Of a stretch of 64,000 nt of DNA, positions 33,715 to 44,649 are shown piece by piece. Origin of the DNA: Druceiella hillmani (Eukaryota; Arthropoda; Insecta; Lepidoptera; Hepialidae); the NCBI GenBank assembly GCA_039881145.1, contig JAYKKI010000040.1, positions 997,001 to 1,061,000 on the forward strand. Reading direction: 5' to 3'. A program made the translations under genes and the position numbers. The notes beneath the pieces were generated by a model. That model worked only from the letters and a program-made list of their open reading frames with translations. It had not been told where the DNA came from and ran no database searches. How positions within the stretch are numbered: position 1 is the first letter of the stretch; every line of letters starts with the position of its first letter.

Positions 33715-34868
33715 ACTCGAATGTAAAATGTAACAAATTTAAACTGATCGTGACCTCATGTCGCAGCTGGGACTCAAGCATTACGAGTATCTACATTACT
33801 CCGATCATCGCCATAAAAGCCTCACACGAGGACGAGCCACTTGCAAAGTGCAATTTATATTCAGGACACGAAATTTCCCAAATAATTTTATACATAATAG
33901 TCAGACTACAATTATATGTATTAAGGTTTCATATTGAATTGCCATGCATTTTATATAACGAGAGGTTATCTCCTTTATGACAGCATTATAGATAAACGAA
34001 AAAGATACATCGAGATTATCTAATGGGTTATGTTTTCCCCACAAGCACTATTCATTCTAATGATGGTTCTGTTTTACCTGTGACTTAAATAATCACAAAA
34101 TTAATCTAGTTTTCTCTAGCCAATTGCATTGCGGATATGTATACTGAATAACAATGATAACTGAACTCTATACATTACAAAACATAGGATTAAAACAAAA
34201 GTTATCAAACTTGACGAAATATTAGTTACTTACTTATTTGAATTATTATGATGTAAATTTTTTTTATATTTTCATGCTATCGTCCGCTGAGGTGAATTCA
34301 GGCTAGTAAAAAAATGTTATAGCATGTTTCAATTACATGCCGATAATAATTTTAATCCTCTAGGGTATCGCTTCTAGAAGACAAGCGTGGATAAGTTTAG
34401 CCGTTTCTGGTATAAATAATATCTATATAATTGCATGGATTATATTGATTAATACCTTGTAAGATAAAAATTATACAAACACCTAAAAGCCTATTTCCCA
34501 ATTTATTTCAATTTCAAATGGTAATGCTTGAAGTTATGCGAGTTCGATATTCCTAATATTACGAAATATATTCACATAAAATAGGATATGCTTGAAAGAT
34601 TTATTTTTAACTCAGTGATTTAATTTTTTTTTAGATATTTTCTTATTTAATATTAATTTATTTTTCTGAGACTATGCAAATTATCTTCCCTCGCACCATA
34701 AGGGATAAAATAATTGGCTAGAGATACTAAATATTAGGAATATTGGCATAAATATGTATAAATTCAGAATTATGGTATAAGTTTTATTTGTGGATTAAAT
34801 GACATCGTTATACGTAATTTGTTTCATGCACCATAACAATTCGTTTATAAAAATTAATAAAAAATTAA
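33715..34868 (+). repeat. Repeat R, copy 3, left part
   Basis: The fullest copy of the family: it aligns with copy 2 from its start to the point where the BEL element enters (34,869). At the site homologous to the Jockey insertion it reads AAGCGTGGATAAGTTT, a single, uninterrupted site. The 76-codon frame within it is not conserved between copies. Confidence 0.85.
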
Positions 34869-34869
34869 G

Positions 34870-35132
34870 TTATTCCGGATAATAGCAATTACCAACGCAA
34901 CGATCTGGCAGCCGTAGTTTTATAACTCCTGGCTGATAATCGGTGGCAGCACAATGGAAATACATGGCGGCATATAAGAGAGGTTATGACACTGCATCAC
35001 TTCGTAATTCACAACGGAGTTCAGTTCGACATTTCGAGACAATTCGCCACAGTCCAAGTTAAAACAATCTGTAATTTAAGCAGCAGAAAAGTTCCTTAGC
35101 ATTAATATAATTAGTAAAGAAATTGTCCCACA
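34870..35132 (+). repeat. BEL-2 left LTR
   Basis: Shares with the right LTR: CAATTACCAACGC/CAATAACCAACGC, GGCATATAAGAGAGGTTA (TATA-like TATAAGAG with downstream CAGTTCGACA initiator-like block), ATTCAGTTCGACA-type sequence, AATCTGTAATTTAAGCA and AATTGTCCCACA. The boundaries are approximate and copies are diverged by many substitutions and small indels, so the element is old. Confidence 0.8.
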
Positions 35133-35543
35133 TCGATGAGAGATCGTAATATCTCCCTAGAGATTACTACATATCGTAAAAGAAGGCCGAAAGAAACAGA
35201 CAAAAAATTCGAAAATAAGTGGCCTCTTCTATATGAACAAATAAGAAAATCAGTTCCTACCTGCAAAATATTTCAGTAATGATATCCCGATCTGCGAGAG
35301 AGGCTGACGCGCTCGCGTCACATGACGAAATGTCGGCTCCTCATAGCGTGCGCACATACGATCGCATGTAAATTTTGTAAATCATATGACTTCAGTAGAA
35401 GAGAACATGGATGAACATCTGAAACATCTCATTGTGCTAGCAGTGACCTACTTTATTTCGCCATATTGAATCTTATGAAACTGGGAATAGATTTCTTCGG
35501 CACATAGAATTATAATAGATTAGATAAGAAAATATATGTAACC

Positions 35544-36350
35544 ATGTTTAAATGGCTAACAATATACGTCACACACCTGGTCGCTTCACTCAACAGCCAC
35601 TCAGATAACAAGGCCATCTGCCGTATGATATCCAGAAGGGACAGTCTTACAGAAATAGGGTTGGATAATGGCACTAATCTACGTGGAACAGATTGGGAAC
35701 TGTCACGGGCAATCAATAAGGCAAGGGAAGAGGAGATCAATAAGAAAATCAATAGATGGCGTTTCATTCAATCTAATACTCTATTTATGGGTGGCCTTTG
35801 GGAATGACTAGCAAGAACAACGAAGTTTGCAGGGGCGCCAAATCACTGAGGGGTTTCTCACTGCCCTCCTAACCGAAGCCGAATACATTGCGAACAGCCG
35901 TTCACTAACGCTCGTATCTGTAAGTTCTAAAGATCCGTGAAATTTTTAGGCTGCTCTCTTAACCGAAGCCGAATACTCTGTGAACAAGTCACTAACGCTC
36001 GTGTCAATAAGTTCTGAAAACTCCTAGTCAATCACTCCGTATCACTTCTTGCTTGGCAGATCGACTCTAGTCTTGACGACTGGCTCCTTCGGTGACAAGG
36101 ATCTCGTCAGTCGCACCTAATGGTGGGCATTCCAGCACTTCGCTGATCTATTCCGGTTAAGGTGGCTCAAGGAATATCTTCAGAAACTAGAGCACTGGCG
36201 GAAGTCCCACCGCCACGACCTAGTCCCAATTGGCGACCCGATCCTCATCGTCGATAGTACACTATAATGGAACACATCCACAGAGCCATCGACCCAGTCG
36301 TGGAGGGAGTCGTTAGAACGGCTGATGTACGTATGAAAAAAAGGAAACTA
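35544..36350 (+). pseudogene. BEL/Pao integrase, eroded
   Basis: The first 88 codons (35,544-35,807) are still open and read through the integrase core: ICRMISRRDSLTEI, then LDNGTNLRGTDWEL (BEL/Pao consensus SDNGTNF.G), then NTLFMGGLWE (consensus APHFGG.WE), where the frame breaks. After a shift: QGRQITEGFLTALLTEAEYI and NSRSLTLVS, the glutamate-containing catalytic helix region. That piece is tandemly duplicated with a 90-bp period (35,861 and 35,951). Further on come SITPYHFLLGRSTL, RLRWLKEYLQKLEHWRKS and VPIGDPILIVD (36,000-36,250), the C-terminal region that follows integrase in Pao-type Pol, and VVEGVVRTADVR (about 36,289-36,325). It would join element DNA to the host; here it is dead through frameshifts, stops and the duplication. 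Confidence 0.9.
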
Positions 36351-36429
36351 AGGAGCTAATAATCCTACTTTTCGATCAGGTCGTCTTACTAGATGCAACT
36401 TCTCTACATACGATGCAGGGCGGGTAAGA

Positions 36430-36665
36430 TGTCCCAGAAAACCGCAATAACCAACGCGATAATCGGGCGGCCATAGCGGACTACCGACGGCAGCAAAAAG
36501 GGTTCACATGTCGGCATATAAGAGAGGTTACGATACTGCAAAATCAGTTCATGTCAGAATTCAGTTCGACAGTTCCAGATAGTTCGCTACTATTCAAGCA
36601 ATCGATAATTTAAGCAATAGTCAACTGTGTAAGTTTATTTTAATTAATAAATAAATTGTCTCACA
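36430..36665 (+). repeat. BEL-2 right LTR
   Basis: Starts TGTCCCAGAAAACC directly after a purine-rich CAGGGCGGGTAAGA (36,416-36,429), which fits the polypurine tract that precedes BEL LTRs. Contains GGCATATAAGAGAGGTTA and ends near TTGTCTCACA. Confidence 0.8.
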
Positions 36666-36824
36666 GAGATGAGGAGTATTCATTGGTAATCGATGTAACG
36701 AACTGTCTCTAGACTCCATAGTTAATATGGACAAAGCTCTGGTAAACTTTCCTTCAACCTAGCAACAGTCACGGGCGGAGTTTTACTTACTGTCTGGAGT
36801 ACTTTACAGATGTACAATTAGGAA

Positions 36825-36886
36825 CATTGACAATAATCAAATTAGTAGTTTAATAATTGGTGTACCATATTCTCTACTATACTATT
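36825..36886 (+). repeat. Repeat R, copy 3, right end
   Basis: TTGACAATAATCAAATTAGT and GGTGTACCATATTCTCTAC match 26,243-26,290, so repeat R resumes here after the BEL insertion. Confidence 0.78.
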
Positions 36887-36904
36887 GCATGTGTCTACGT
36901 TCTG

Positions 36905-37058
36905 ACAAAACTTCTCACGCTTCTTACCCCCTAAACATTCTATTTCTTTCTGTGAGCATTAGTTCACTATTCGTGCTACTAAATTATGGAATAACCAGAA
37001 TTCTGACATCAGACTTTCATCGTCACTTTTAGCTTTCAAGAGTCGTCTGAAAAAATGA
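36905..37058 (+). pseudogene. C-terminal end of a LINE ORF2
   Basis: From 36,966 the frame reads ATKLWNNQNSDIRLSSSL, then LAFKSRLKK, stop at 37,056. This is the characteristic last segment of CR1/L2-like and related LINE reverse-transcriptase proteins (A-x-RLWNSLP...IR...SL..FKSRLK). About 60 bp upstream reads as the preceding segment in another frame, so one frameshift is present. The following 200 bp, T-rich and ending in (TA)/(CA) repeats at 37,236-37,266, is probably its 3' UTR. No other part of the element remains. Confidence 0.78.
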
Positions 37059-37539
37059 TACCTCCTTAACTTTAGTTTAAAAATTCTATTTCCTTTCATA
37101 TCTCACTTCCTTTAATTCTTTTCCTTCCCATCAGACATATTAAATTAGATATTTGTTTTTTTTTTCTTTGGTCTCTTTTTTGGTTTCAAATATTTTATCT
37201 TGTACATGATGTATGTCGGCAGATGACTGTTCCTCAAAGTTTATATATATATACACACACATATATTTATAGTCCCTGGCCAAACTATTAGACACACTGA
37301 AGTTTTTGTGCAAAATCATAGGTGTAAAAAAATGGGTATAGAATATCTAACTGGAATAAATCTTTGTGTCTACTATATGCAATTAAATATGTATTGTTAC
37401 AATTAACACAGCCCTTTTTTGAAAATATATTAAGTTTTAGAGTAGGAACAATATTCATATCCAAATTTTATTGCCGTATTAATAATTCGTTAGGTCAATT
37501 TCACAGCTATTATAACCTCATCTTTTCAGGACATGCTGT

Positions 37540-38560
37540 TTATGCACGATTAATATAATCTCCTACATATATAATTTCCTGAATTATTGTGGATAATGAT
37601 TTCATATAAGGAGTATTTTTAATGATCAGAGTTTTGGTCGTGACTACTTCTTTAATCACCTCCTTTTTTATCAGCTCCCATACATCTCCAGCTGTATTCT
37701 TATCGGGACTATTAACTGGATAATCGGATAATGGTATATTGTCGTCATGTAAATATGCTTTAATTGAGCAGGTAATGTGGCATAGCACTCCATGTTGCTT
37801 AAAAATAATTTATTCCCCATTTCGGAACCGTTTCTTTAACTGGGAACTAACCGATTCTCTGGGATATATACTGGGGTTTTATACTGGGGTTTTATACTCT
37901 GGGGTTTTATACTGGGCAAGCCTCATGATGTCCTTTACTATGTAGAGGCGCCCATTATTTTTACCACTGATAACAAAAATCAAATTATAATTTTTATAGG
38001 GTGGTTCATGGTCTGCACAAGGTAGTCGGGATGATATTTTTCGGTTTGACGATAGTCAACAAATTGAGTTTTTCTTCCTGCAATTTCAAACAGGCTTCAT
38101 CGCTGGTAAAAGGAACCAACCACTTTAATTGTATGAATGATAAAAAAATTCCGATAAGTCCATATTTATGTATTCATAATTTTTAGACCACTTCAGATGT
38201 TTTGCTTTAGTCACAGCAGTCATTTTAGGATTTTTGGCAGGTTAATGAAGCTTTTAATCTAAATCCTTTAATTTTTTGCTAACAGTGCGCTCAGATGCAA
38301 TAACATTAGCTTTTTCCAGTTGAAATTTGTTTACTTTTGTGGTAGCAAATCTGTTTTCCACACAAATTTTCTTGAGAAATCTTTCTTATTTAGGGCTGAA
38401 AATTGGCTTCTTTCGCATTTTTTTCTTTGTTTTCGGGCTCAATTATTTACTTATATAGACTTTTTTTTATTATTGTGTCATACGTCGGCTTCAGCCAAAT
38501 TCAGTCTTTGTGAAGTTTTACGATTCGAATACATTTTAATATTAAGAAAGGCGTTTACTT
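37540..38560 (-). pseudogene. Tc1-like transposase, degraded
   Basis: Read on the minus strand from about 38,340 downwards: LEKANVIASERTVSKKLKDL (helix-turn-helix recognition region), LVPFTSDEACLKLQEE near 38,080 (position of the first DDE aspartate, family consensus SDES.F), then the open segment 37,788-37,540 with IKAYLHDDNIPLSDYP, VNSPDKNTAGDVWELIKK and EVIKEV. The last matches the family signature N(N)I..L.WPA.SPDLNPIE..W..LKK, in which the third catalytic residue is part of NPIE; here NPIE has become NTAG, so the site is destroyed. Stops, frameshifts and an internal minisatellite (37,867-37,917) confirm a pseudogene. The protein would have cut and pasted the element at TA sites. Confidence 0.88.
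37867..37917. repeat. Minisatellite, ~17 bp x3
   Basis: TATACTGGGGTTT-type units are repeated three times inside the transposase remnant. A local slippage expansion. Confidence 0.9.
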
Positions 38561-38964
38561 CAGTTTATTTACTTTCACAGTGAGAGGTCCCTCATTTCAT
38601 CCATACTTGGAAATTTAAAAAGTTAATTTTACAAAAGATAAAACTGGTAATTTCAATTAAAAAACTGAAATGTAATTAAATAATGAAAAATCTTAAAACA
38701 ACCACCATCAAATGAAACAAATACGTCCGCACACGTGGTACGCAAGATCGCGACTGGAACGTGTTTGTGCTTGACTGGAGTCAGATATTAAAAGCATGTA
38801 TGTGACAATAAAATAAAACAGAAATTTAAAAAAGGATTATGTAATAATTGTCCGAACTAATAACTACTATTTATAAAATAAACTAACACCAAGTTAGCCA
38901 CAAAACGTGTAATTATTGAAATATACTAAAAATATTAGGTGCCTCTAATAATTTGGCCAGGGAT

Positions 38965-39313
38965 GAACATTTTTAAACGAATGGCTAATTAGCTATTGAT
39001 GTCTGTAAATAAATGTTTCGTATGTCTGAGTTTTGTGTGGTTAACAGCGAGGGTTGTCTATCCATCTATCTATATATATTTTTCTCTTCTAAATTTCGCA
39101 ATTCATATTTGTAAAGTATTGGTTCATGGATGATGTTTATAACATTGTTTAGCTTGACAATTTTTTAAGTAAAGACTGTTATTAATGTACATAGTTTAAT
39201 ATTATCATGGGTATATGCAACGAGTTTGGTAAAAATTCGTCTACCGATTAATTTAACAAAATTATAATAACATGTAATCGCCTTACTTAGAGTTTGCTTT
39301 AAAGCTGTTCGGT

Positions 39314-39316
<3 letters not shown>
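38965..39316. other. AT-rich spacer
   Basis: No gene, RNA or repeat copy recognised. Confidence 0.45.
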
Positions 39317-39395
<79 letters not shown>

Positions 39396-39409
39396 TTGTG
39401 TGTGTGTTT
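39317..39409. repeat. Compound (TA)n(TG)n microsatellite
   Basis: About 30 TA units with one TG interruption, then a (TG)n run broken by TTTG. The compound structure is typical of TG-to-TA mutation. Confidence 0.97.
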
Positions 39410-40419
39410 ATTTCGAAGAACTATGGCCTTGAATAACATTGAAATCAACAATATAAGTAATAACTTTAAGCAAAATTCTATAACCCCTATTTTTTCACGA
39501 CTTCAGATTGAGTAGTTTTTGAAAGGGAAAGGGAAGAATTTTTCACATATTTTTCACCACATCTTTGGAAATAAGTCAGTGAAAGTAACGAAAAAATTGT
39601 TTCAGACGAAATTACGCTTCCAGATTTCCATATAAAAATTTTTACGTGTTAATTATTGGAATATATTCGCGTTAAGAAGCTATATAAATTCCCACGTCAA
39701 ATGGTTTCAGGGAAAAATTGTAGTTATAGATAAATCAAACGGACATGTGATTGTTATTACAAAGATTTTATTAAACCGGAGAAACTAATAAATACGTATT
39801 TATAAGGATTCCATAATTGTCTATATCATTTGAAATTGTGAGTGAAAATCAAGCGAAATAATTTTAATTGAAAAGATGAACACATTTCACGTGATTTAAG
39901 AAAAGTGTATTCGAAATTTTATTCTCATCACTCACCGTGATCAACAAAAACCGGAGGCGGGGAAAATGGTACATCGTATCACACTAATTGACCGAACGTC
40001 CTTGTATTTTTTCATGCATGTATTTTTGACCTTATAAGAGACTTACTTGCGTCAAACCAAAAAATGAGAGAAGACATATTAATAGAAGATGCCTGTATAA
40101 AACGCTAATTTTCAAAAGTAAATTGTATAATTTTTAAGACAGTAGATACATAAGGACATATTAGTAATTAAACACTGGTAAAGTATATAAAAGTCGCATA
40201 CGATGTGCCTACAAACTTTCGATGTTTTAATGAATGTTTGAAAAATGTATATGTCATTAAAGTATAAAAATTAAGTAGGTCAGTTGCAAGCTTAATTTCT
40301 ACAATTAGTACTAAGCACCATCAATCCGCCCTCCACTTAAATATTAACAGTAATGCACTCCGATTATGTGCTTAAAAGTTCATCCGCCGCAGATCGGACT
40401 GATGCCATTATTGAATTAC
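39410..40419. other. Spacer before the large repeat array
   Basis: No gene recognised. I could not align this stretch to the sequence preceding the arms of units 2 and 3, so the array probably begins near 40,420. Confidence 0.45.
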
Positions 40420-40891
40420 AGTATGTTTAGTCACCAGTCTGCAATTACAGCTACGACAATAATGTCCTAGAGAAAAGCTACCGGTAATTTGATGAGATTT
40501 AATAAAAGCTCAGAATTTATGTGCGTAGCTGAGAAAGTTATACATGTTGGCAATTTTGTGGTTTTCTCACTACCCAAAACACAATATTTTTGTGATATAG
40601 CAGTTTCAGGTTTTTTTAATATTTAATTATAGTAGCGACAATTTTAATACGGCAGTTTCAAACATTATATATTGATATTAACAATATTTTTAGTGTCTTA
40701 TTCAATTTTTAAGATAAAAGGAAAATAGAAAAATTAAAAACCTTTTCAAGTTTTTGACTCCTTTATCTTTAAAATATTATTTCATAACTATAAAATATCC
40801 CAAAAAAAAACATTTGAAAAAGAAACAAAATAAAAGTATTCGTTTGCAATGATTGTTTAAAATTTATAAAAACATAAGAAAACTGCAAAAG

Positions 40892-41087
40892 GTTTGTATA
40901 CGAGATACTTGTAAATGTTGTTGACATGAATTACTAACATTACCGGTTTTCAATTCAAAACGATTGTTGTATGTTGCAATATAGAAAAAATTAATAGTTT
41001 AAATTGAAAATTAGCTCCACGTGGCATGAGTTTGTATACGAGATACTTGTAAATGTTGTTCACATGAATTACTAACATTACCGGTTT
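40892..41087 (+). repeat. Local direct duplication of 58 bp
   Basis: 40,892-40,949 and 41,030-41,087 are identical except for one base (GTTGAC versus GTTCAC) and are separated by 80 bp. This near identity contrasts with the strong divergence between units, so the event is young or gene conversion has kept the copies alike. Confidence 0.93.
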
Positions 41088-42340
41088 TTTCATAATTAGG
41101 TTCAAATCATTTTCTCAATGTCTATTTTCAGACACAATTTTGACAAAAATTATGTGAAGACACAATTTTGACAGCATCCAAACACTTTATAATAATGTTT
41201 ACCTTTTTTGGATCTAATCAACGTATTTATCAATATCGCCTGATCACCACTTACTTGCTTAAAATCATAAACACCATAAATCATACTGAACAAAATATGC
41301 ATATATTATTAAAAAAAAAATTGTCAAGTACGAGTTGAACCCGCACTTCGACGCTACCTTGCGCATTTAGGCAAATTACAAATATTTGAAGGTCTATATT
41401 CTAATATTTCTTTTAACTATTTTAAAATAATAATTGTTCCAATCTTAGATATATTGCCTATCATATTATTCACGAGCCTAAAAGCAGTGTGCATATTTAA
41501 ATGATATTATTTCTCACCATATAAATATGTAAATATATTACTTAGTATATGTTTCACGGCAATAGTAAATATACATTTTAAAATACGAATTTGTTTTTAC
41601 AGTAGATTTAATTATTGATTTTTACCGATTAAACTTCTATGTCACAAGCTGTTCGACTATTAGTCACAAACTAGTAGAACCTATTTAGCTGTGATAATTT
41701 TCCTTTTAACTTCGTTATAATTTTCAGCTATTCAAATATAGTGGTTCAGCTGGTAGGAAAGGAAATACATAACTCTAATAGGAATGATTACTTTAAAGTG
41801 AAGGAACCCTTCGTCGGAAAAGTTTTTATGATATACCCGTAATATTTTTGAAAGCTCGATTGAACTTTTATGAAATAAGAACATATATATGTGTATAGAA
41901 ATTGCTATCTAAATGTTCAACTTCATACTACATTCAAATAATGTATTTTGCAGTATCATTTGTAATGCTAATCTTGTATTAGTTCAAACAAATTTAAAGT
42001 TATTATTTTATAATACCTATTTCCCCAAGAGTCTAAACGTTTGTACAATACTATCCGTAACACGTATTGTCCCCATTTTCTGAATTTTCTTGAATTCGAA
42101 GACACAATTTTTATAGCTTGTAATTCCTAAACAGTTAAATTTTTAAAAGAAAATTGTTTGTAAAAACATAACTTCCAGACATAATTGTGAATAAAAGTGG
42201 GCAAGCCTAAAAAGGGGTCTGCCCCAGTTTATTAGGTGCAGCTAAGTAATTAAGAATATCCTTTAACATAAAGCGCTTCACGTGTTAGTCAGTTGACCAC
42301 CCAATTACGATACGTGTAGCAAAATTGTAACCAATAGAAA

Positions 42341-42551
42341 TGTATAATCTAAGAAAACAAGGTTTACCAGTAACCTAAAATAATTTGTAAAAATGTGTTT
42401 TGTCACCAACGTTCAAGGTAATAATTTTGATTATCAATAAATATCAAATGTGAGTTAAATTCGTTTAAATCATTTAATCATGAATCGGTGCGATTAATTC
42501 GCTAGCAGTATTTAGATCTAGTAATAAGTAGAATTTAAGATCCTGCCTACA
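42341..42551 (+). repeat. BEL-1 left LTR
   Basis: Begins TGTATAATCT and ends CTACA, fitting the TG...CA rule. The retained middle (42,380-42,455) is deleted in the right LTR. Boundaries are approximate. Confidence 0.75.
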
Positions 42552-42838
42552 CGTAAAAATATGGTCCTTCGAGCTCTATAATACTTCCGCGAAGTGTGAT
42601 AGTAGTTCAAAAAAGAAAACATACTCGTACATTAAAAAAAGTATGGACTCAAAAATCACGTTTGTGTGGACAAGTTGGGAAAATACCAAATACGAAGCGA
42701 GTCAAGCAGTCTACAACAACATGTGAGTTTTGCGAAATGTAGCGATCATCACAATGGATGAGAGAAAAACCACAATCGTCATATTGACGTTAGAGCTAAA
42801 CGAACTGGATTATCAAAGTCTAGCATATCATCGAGAAT

Positions 42839-42891
42839 CAGATAAGTGTGAGAAGCACATATCTTCCTCATATACTTTTCACACTTATCTG
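42839..42891. repeat. 17-bp hairpin inside BEL-1
   Basis: Arms 42,839-42,855 and 42,875-42,891 pair with one G-U/mismatch position around a 19-nt loop. The size resembles a pre-miRNA hairpin but nothing else supports one. Confidence 0.7.
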
Positions 42892-43250
42892 TTGATCTTC
42901 CTCACTGTACTCATAGCTTCTAAACATTTCCTCAAGAAAAAATATTTTTAGTCGTATGTTTAGTTCAATTTACATTTAATTATACGCTTTAATTTTTTTT
43001 ATAATTATTTAAAAAATATAGATGATAAAGAATCATAAGCTTTAAAGGAATTTCCTACTTCCTTAAAAGCTAAATTACGAAAGAAATAAAGACGATTATA
43101 CGGGTATTAAATTACGTTTAAAACATATCGAAAATATATAAGAACGTTTAAAACGTTTCAGTCGATGATAGATAAAATAACGAAAGAAGAATCAACGAAC
43201 TCGAAGAATTTTAAGAAATTTATTATTCAAAAATGAGTAGCGTTTAGGAA

Positions 43251-44420
43251 ATGCTCGAAATGAATAACCAGTCTACGGTAAGCTCCATAAATATCGATGG
43301 AATTAATGAAATAAGTGTATTATCAAAAAATTCGGTTAAGTTGCCAAAAATTCAATTAACCACCTTCAACAGCTCTTACTACAAATGGTCAGATTTTTAT
43401 AATTCCTTTAAAGTATTCACCCACGAAGAAAGGTCTATTCCAATATTCAAAATTCCAATAATTAAAAAATTGGTTTAAAGTAAAGCGGCAGCAATTTAAA
43501 TTCAATATCAGCATCCAGTCAAAATTACAAAATAGTTTGCAAAGACTTGTAAGATCGTTTTAAAAATAAAAGAGTATAAATTAGTTTAAAAACAGGTTAA
43601 ATTAGTGTTCGATCTGTCAAGTGTTTAAAGCAATCTGCATCCGTATTGCAAATGTTAATAAATAGTGTAAAATCGCAAATTCATACACTAAAATCTTTGG
43701 ATGAATCCGTTTACACTTGCGATACTCTATTAATTCATATAATTACTGTAAAAATTGATACTCAAAAAAGTCGGAAAAGTCAATTGAAGGTAACGAAATG
43801 CTTAAATTTAATACTCTTATAGAGTTTTTAGAAAAACAATGTCAAATACTTTAAACCAACAAAGCAAATGTCTAAAAATATTAATTTTAAGTAATCGCAG
43901 TGTTATTCTAACAAAAAATAAGTATAGACACCAACACAGAAATTTATGCTGTATATTATTTGAAAGGTTTCTCATAAGGTATATGCGTGCGATATCTTTA
44001 AAAAAGTTATGGTTAAAGAAAGAGTAGAAAAATTAAGTCAGTTAAAACGTATTCGAAGTGTCTACATGCCGGAAATCGAAAAAAACGAATGTATATGATC
44101 TGACTGTAAGAAATGTAGCAACAAGCGTAATAAATTATTATATTATATTACAAAAACTAGTGACAGTAAGTAAATCGAGAAAAATTTAATTGGAGCACAC
44201 GCCTAATAATTCGAGTATTGAAGTATATAATGAAATACCTAATACTCAGATATTATTAGCAATGGCATTGATAAATATTAAAGGAAAAAACAGTGAAATG
44301 CTCCGGATGAGCACTACAATAGATCAAAATACTGCCCTGTCCATCAGAAACGTGTGTAGTAAATCGAGTGTCTCAAATACGGGAAATTACAAAATCAATG
44401 CATTGGAGACGTGTCCAAAG
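43251..44420 (+). pseudogene. BEL/Pao gag (DUF1759) and protease, eroded
   Basis: Successive frames give the standard order of a Pao-type gag. KLPKIQLTTFNSSYYKWSDF (43,338-43,397) corresponds to the family's LPK..LP.F.G....W..F. Then LQMLINSVKSQIHTLKSL and CDTLLIHIITVKIDT (43,646-43,765) correspond to the family's H...LK.LG.P...WDTLLV.LI..KLD. Then LIEFLEKQCQIL (43,816-43,851). A zinc-knuckle remnant DCKKCSNKRNKLL follows near 44,103. ILLAMALINIKGK near 44,240 (protease start, consensus LLATA.V.V.D) is followed by a degraded IDQN where the catalytic DSG is expected. Many stops and shifts separate the blocks. The intact protein would form the particle and process it; this one cannot. Confidence 0.87.
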
Positions 44421-44569
44421 AGAATATAGTAGATATATTTTTTCGGTGTCGATTACCCTTTAAATTCAAGCTAAGCAAAGATAAATTTTATTGGCCAAGA
44501 GACATTAGACATGCGTTCCCATTGTGTGAACTAAAATTTACTAAGAGTTTAACAACGGTAGAACAAATC

Positions 44570-44613
44570 AACCATTTCTGATAAAATCCCCTTCAACCAT
44601 TTCTGATAAAATA
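44570..44613 (+). repeat. Short direct repeat upstream of the BEL-1 right LTR
   Basis: CAACCATTTCTGATAAAAT occurs twice, at about 44,570 and 44,595. It lies just before the right LTR; a local slippage duplication. Confidence 0.85.
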
Positions 44614-44649
44614 CCATCGGACCACAATATATACAGAAAAATTATATTT

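Larger units (their letters stand above)
34870..36815 (+). mobile_element. BEL/Pao LTR retrotransposon remnant (BEL-2)
   Basis: Two related LTRs (about 34,870-35,132 and 36,430-36,665) bracket ~1.3 kb that retains only an eroded integrase. Gag, protease, reverse transcriptase and RNase H are gone. Comparison with uninterrupted repeat R copy 2 puts the insertion between 34,869 and about 36,815; the last ~150 bp after the recognisable right LTR are unexplained. No target-site duplication could be seen. The insert is markedly GC-richer than its flanks. Confidence 0.85.
37271..38964 (-). mobile_element. Tc1-like DNA transposon, complete ends, dead
   Basis: The ends are inverted repeats: GTCCCTGGCCAAACTATTAG (37,272-37,291) and, on the minus strand, TCCCTGGCCAAATTATTAG (38,963-38,945). 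A TA dinucleotide at 37,270-37,271 fits the Tc1/mariner target site; the right-hand TA is mutated. The length of 1.69 kb fits the family. The transposase lies on the minus strand and is broken throughout. Confidence 0.9.

Noticed and set aside
41325..41390. Minus-strand GGTTCAACTCG with GCGCAAGGTAGCG upstream and a T-run downstream, like a tRNA or tRNA-derived SINE head
   Set aside because: No acceptor stem or anticodon arm can be drawn, box A is poor, and the equivalent positions in units 2 and 3 lack the motif.
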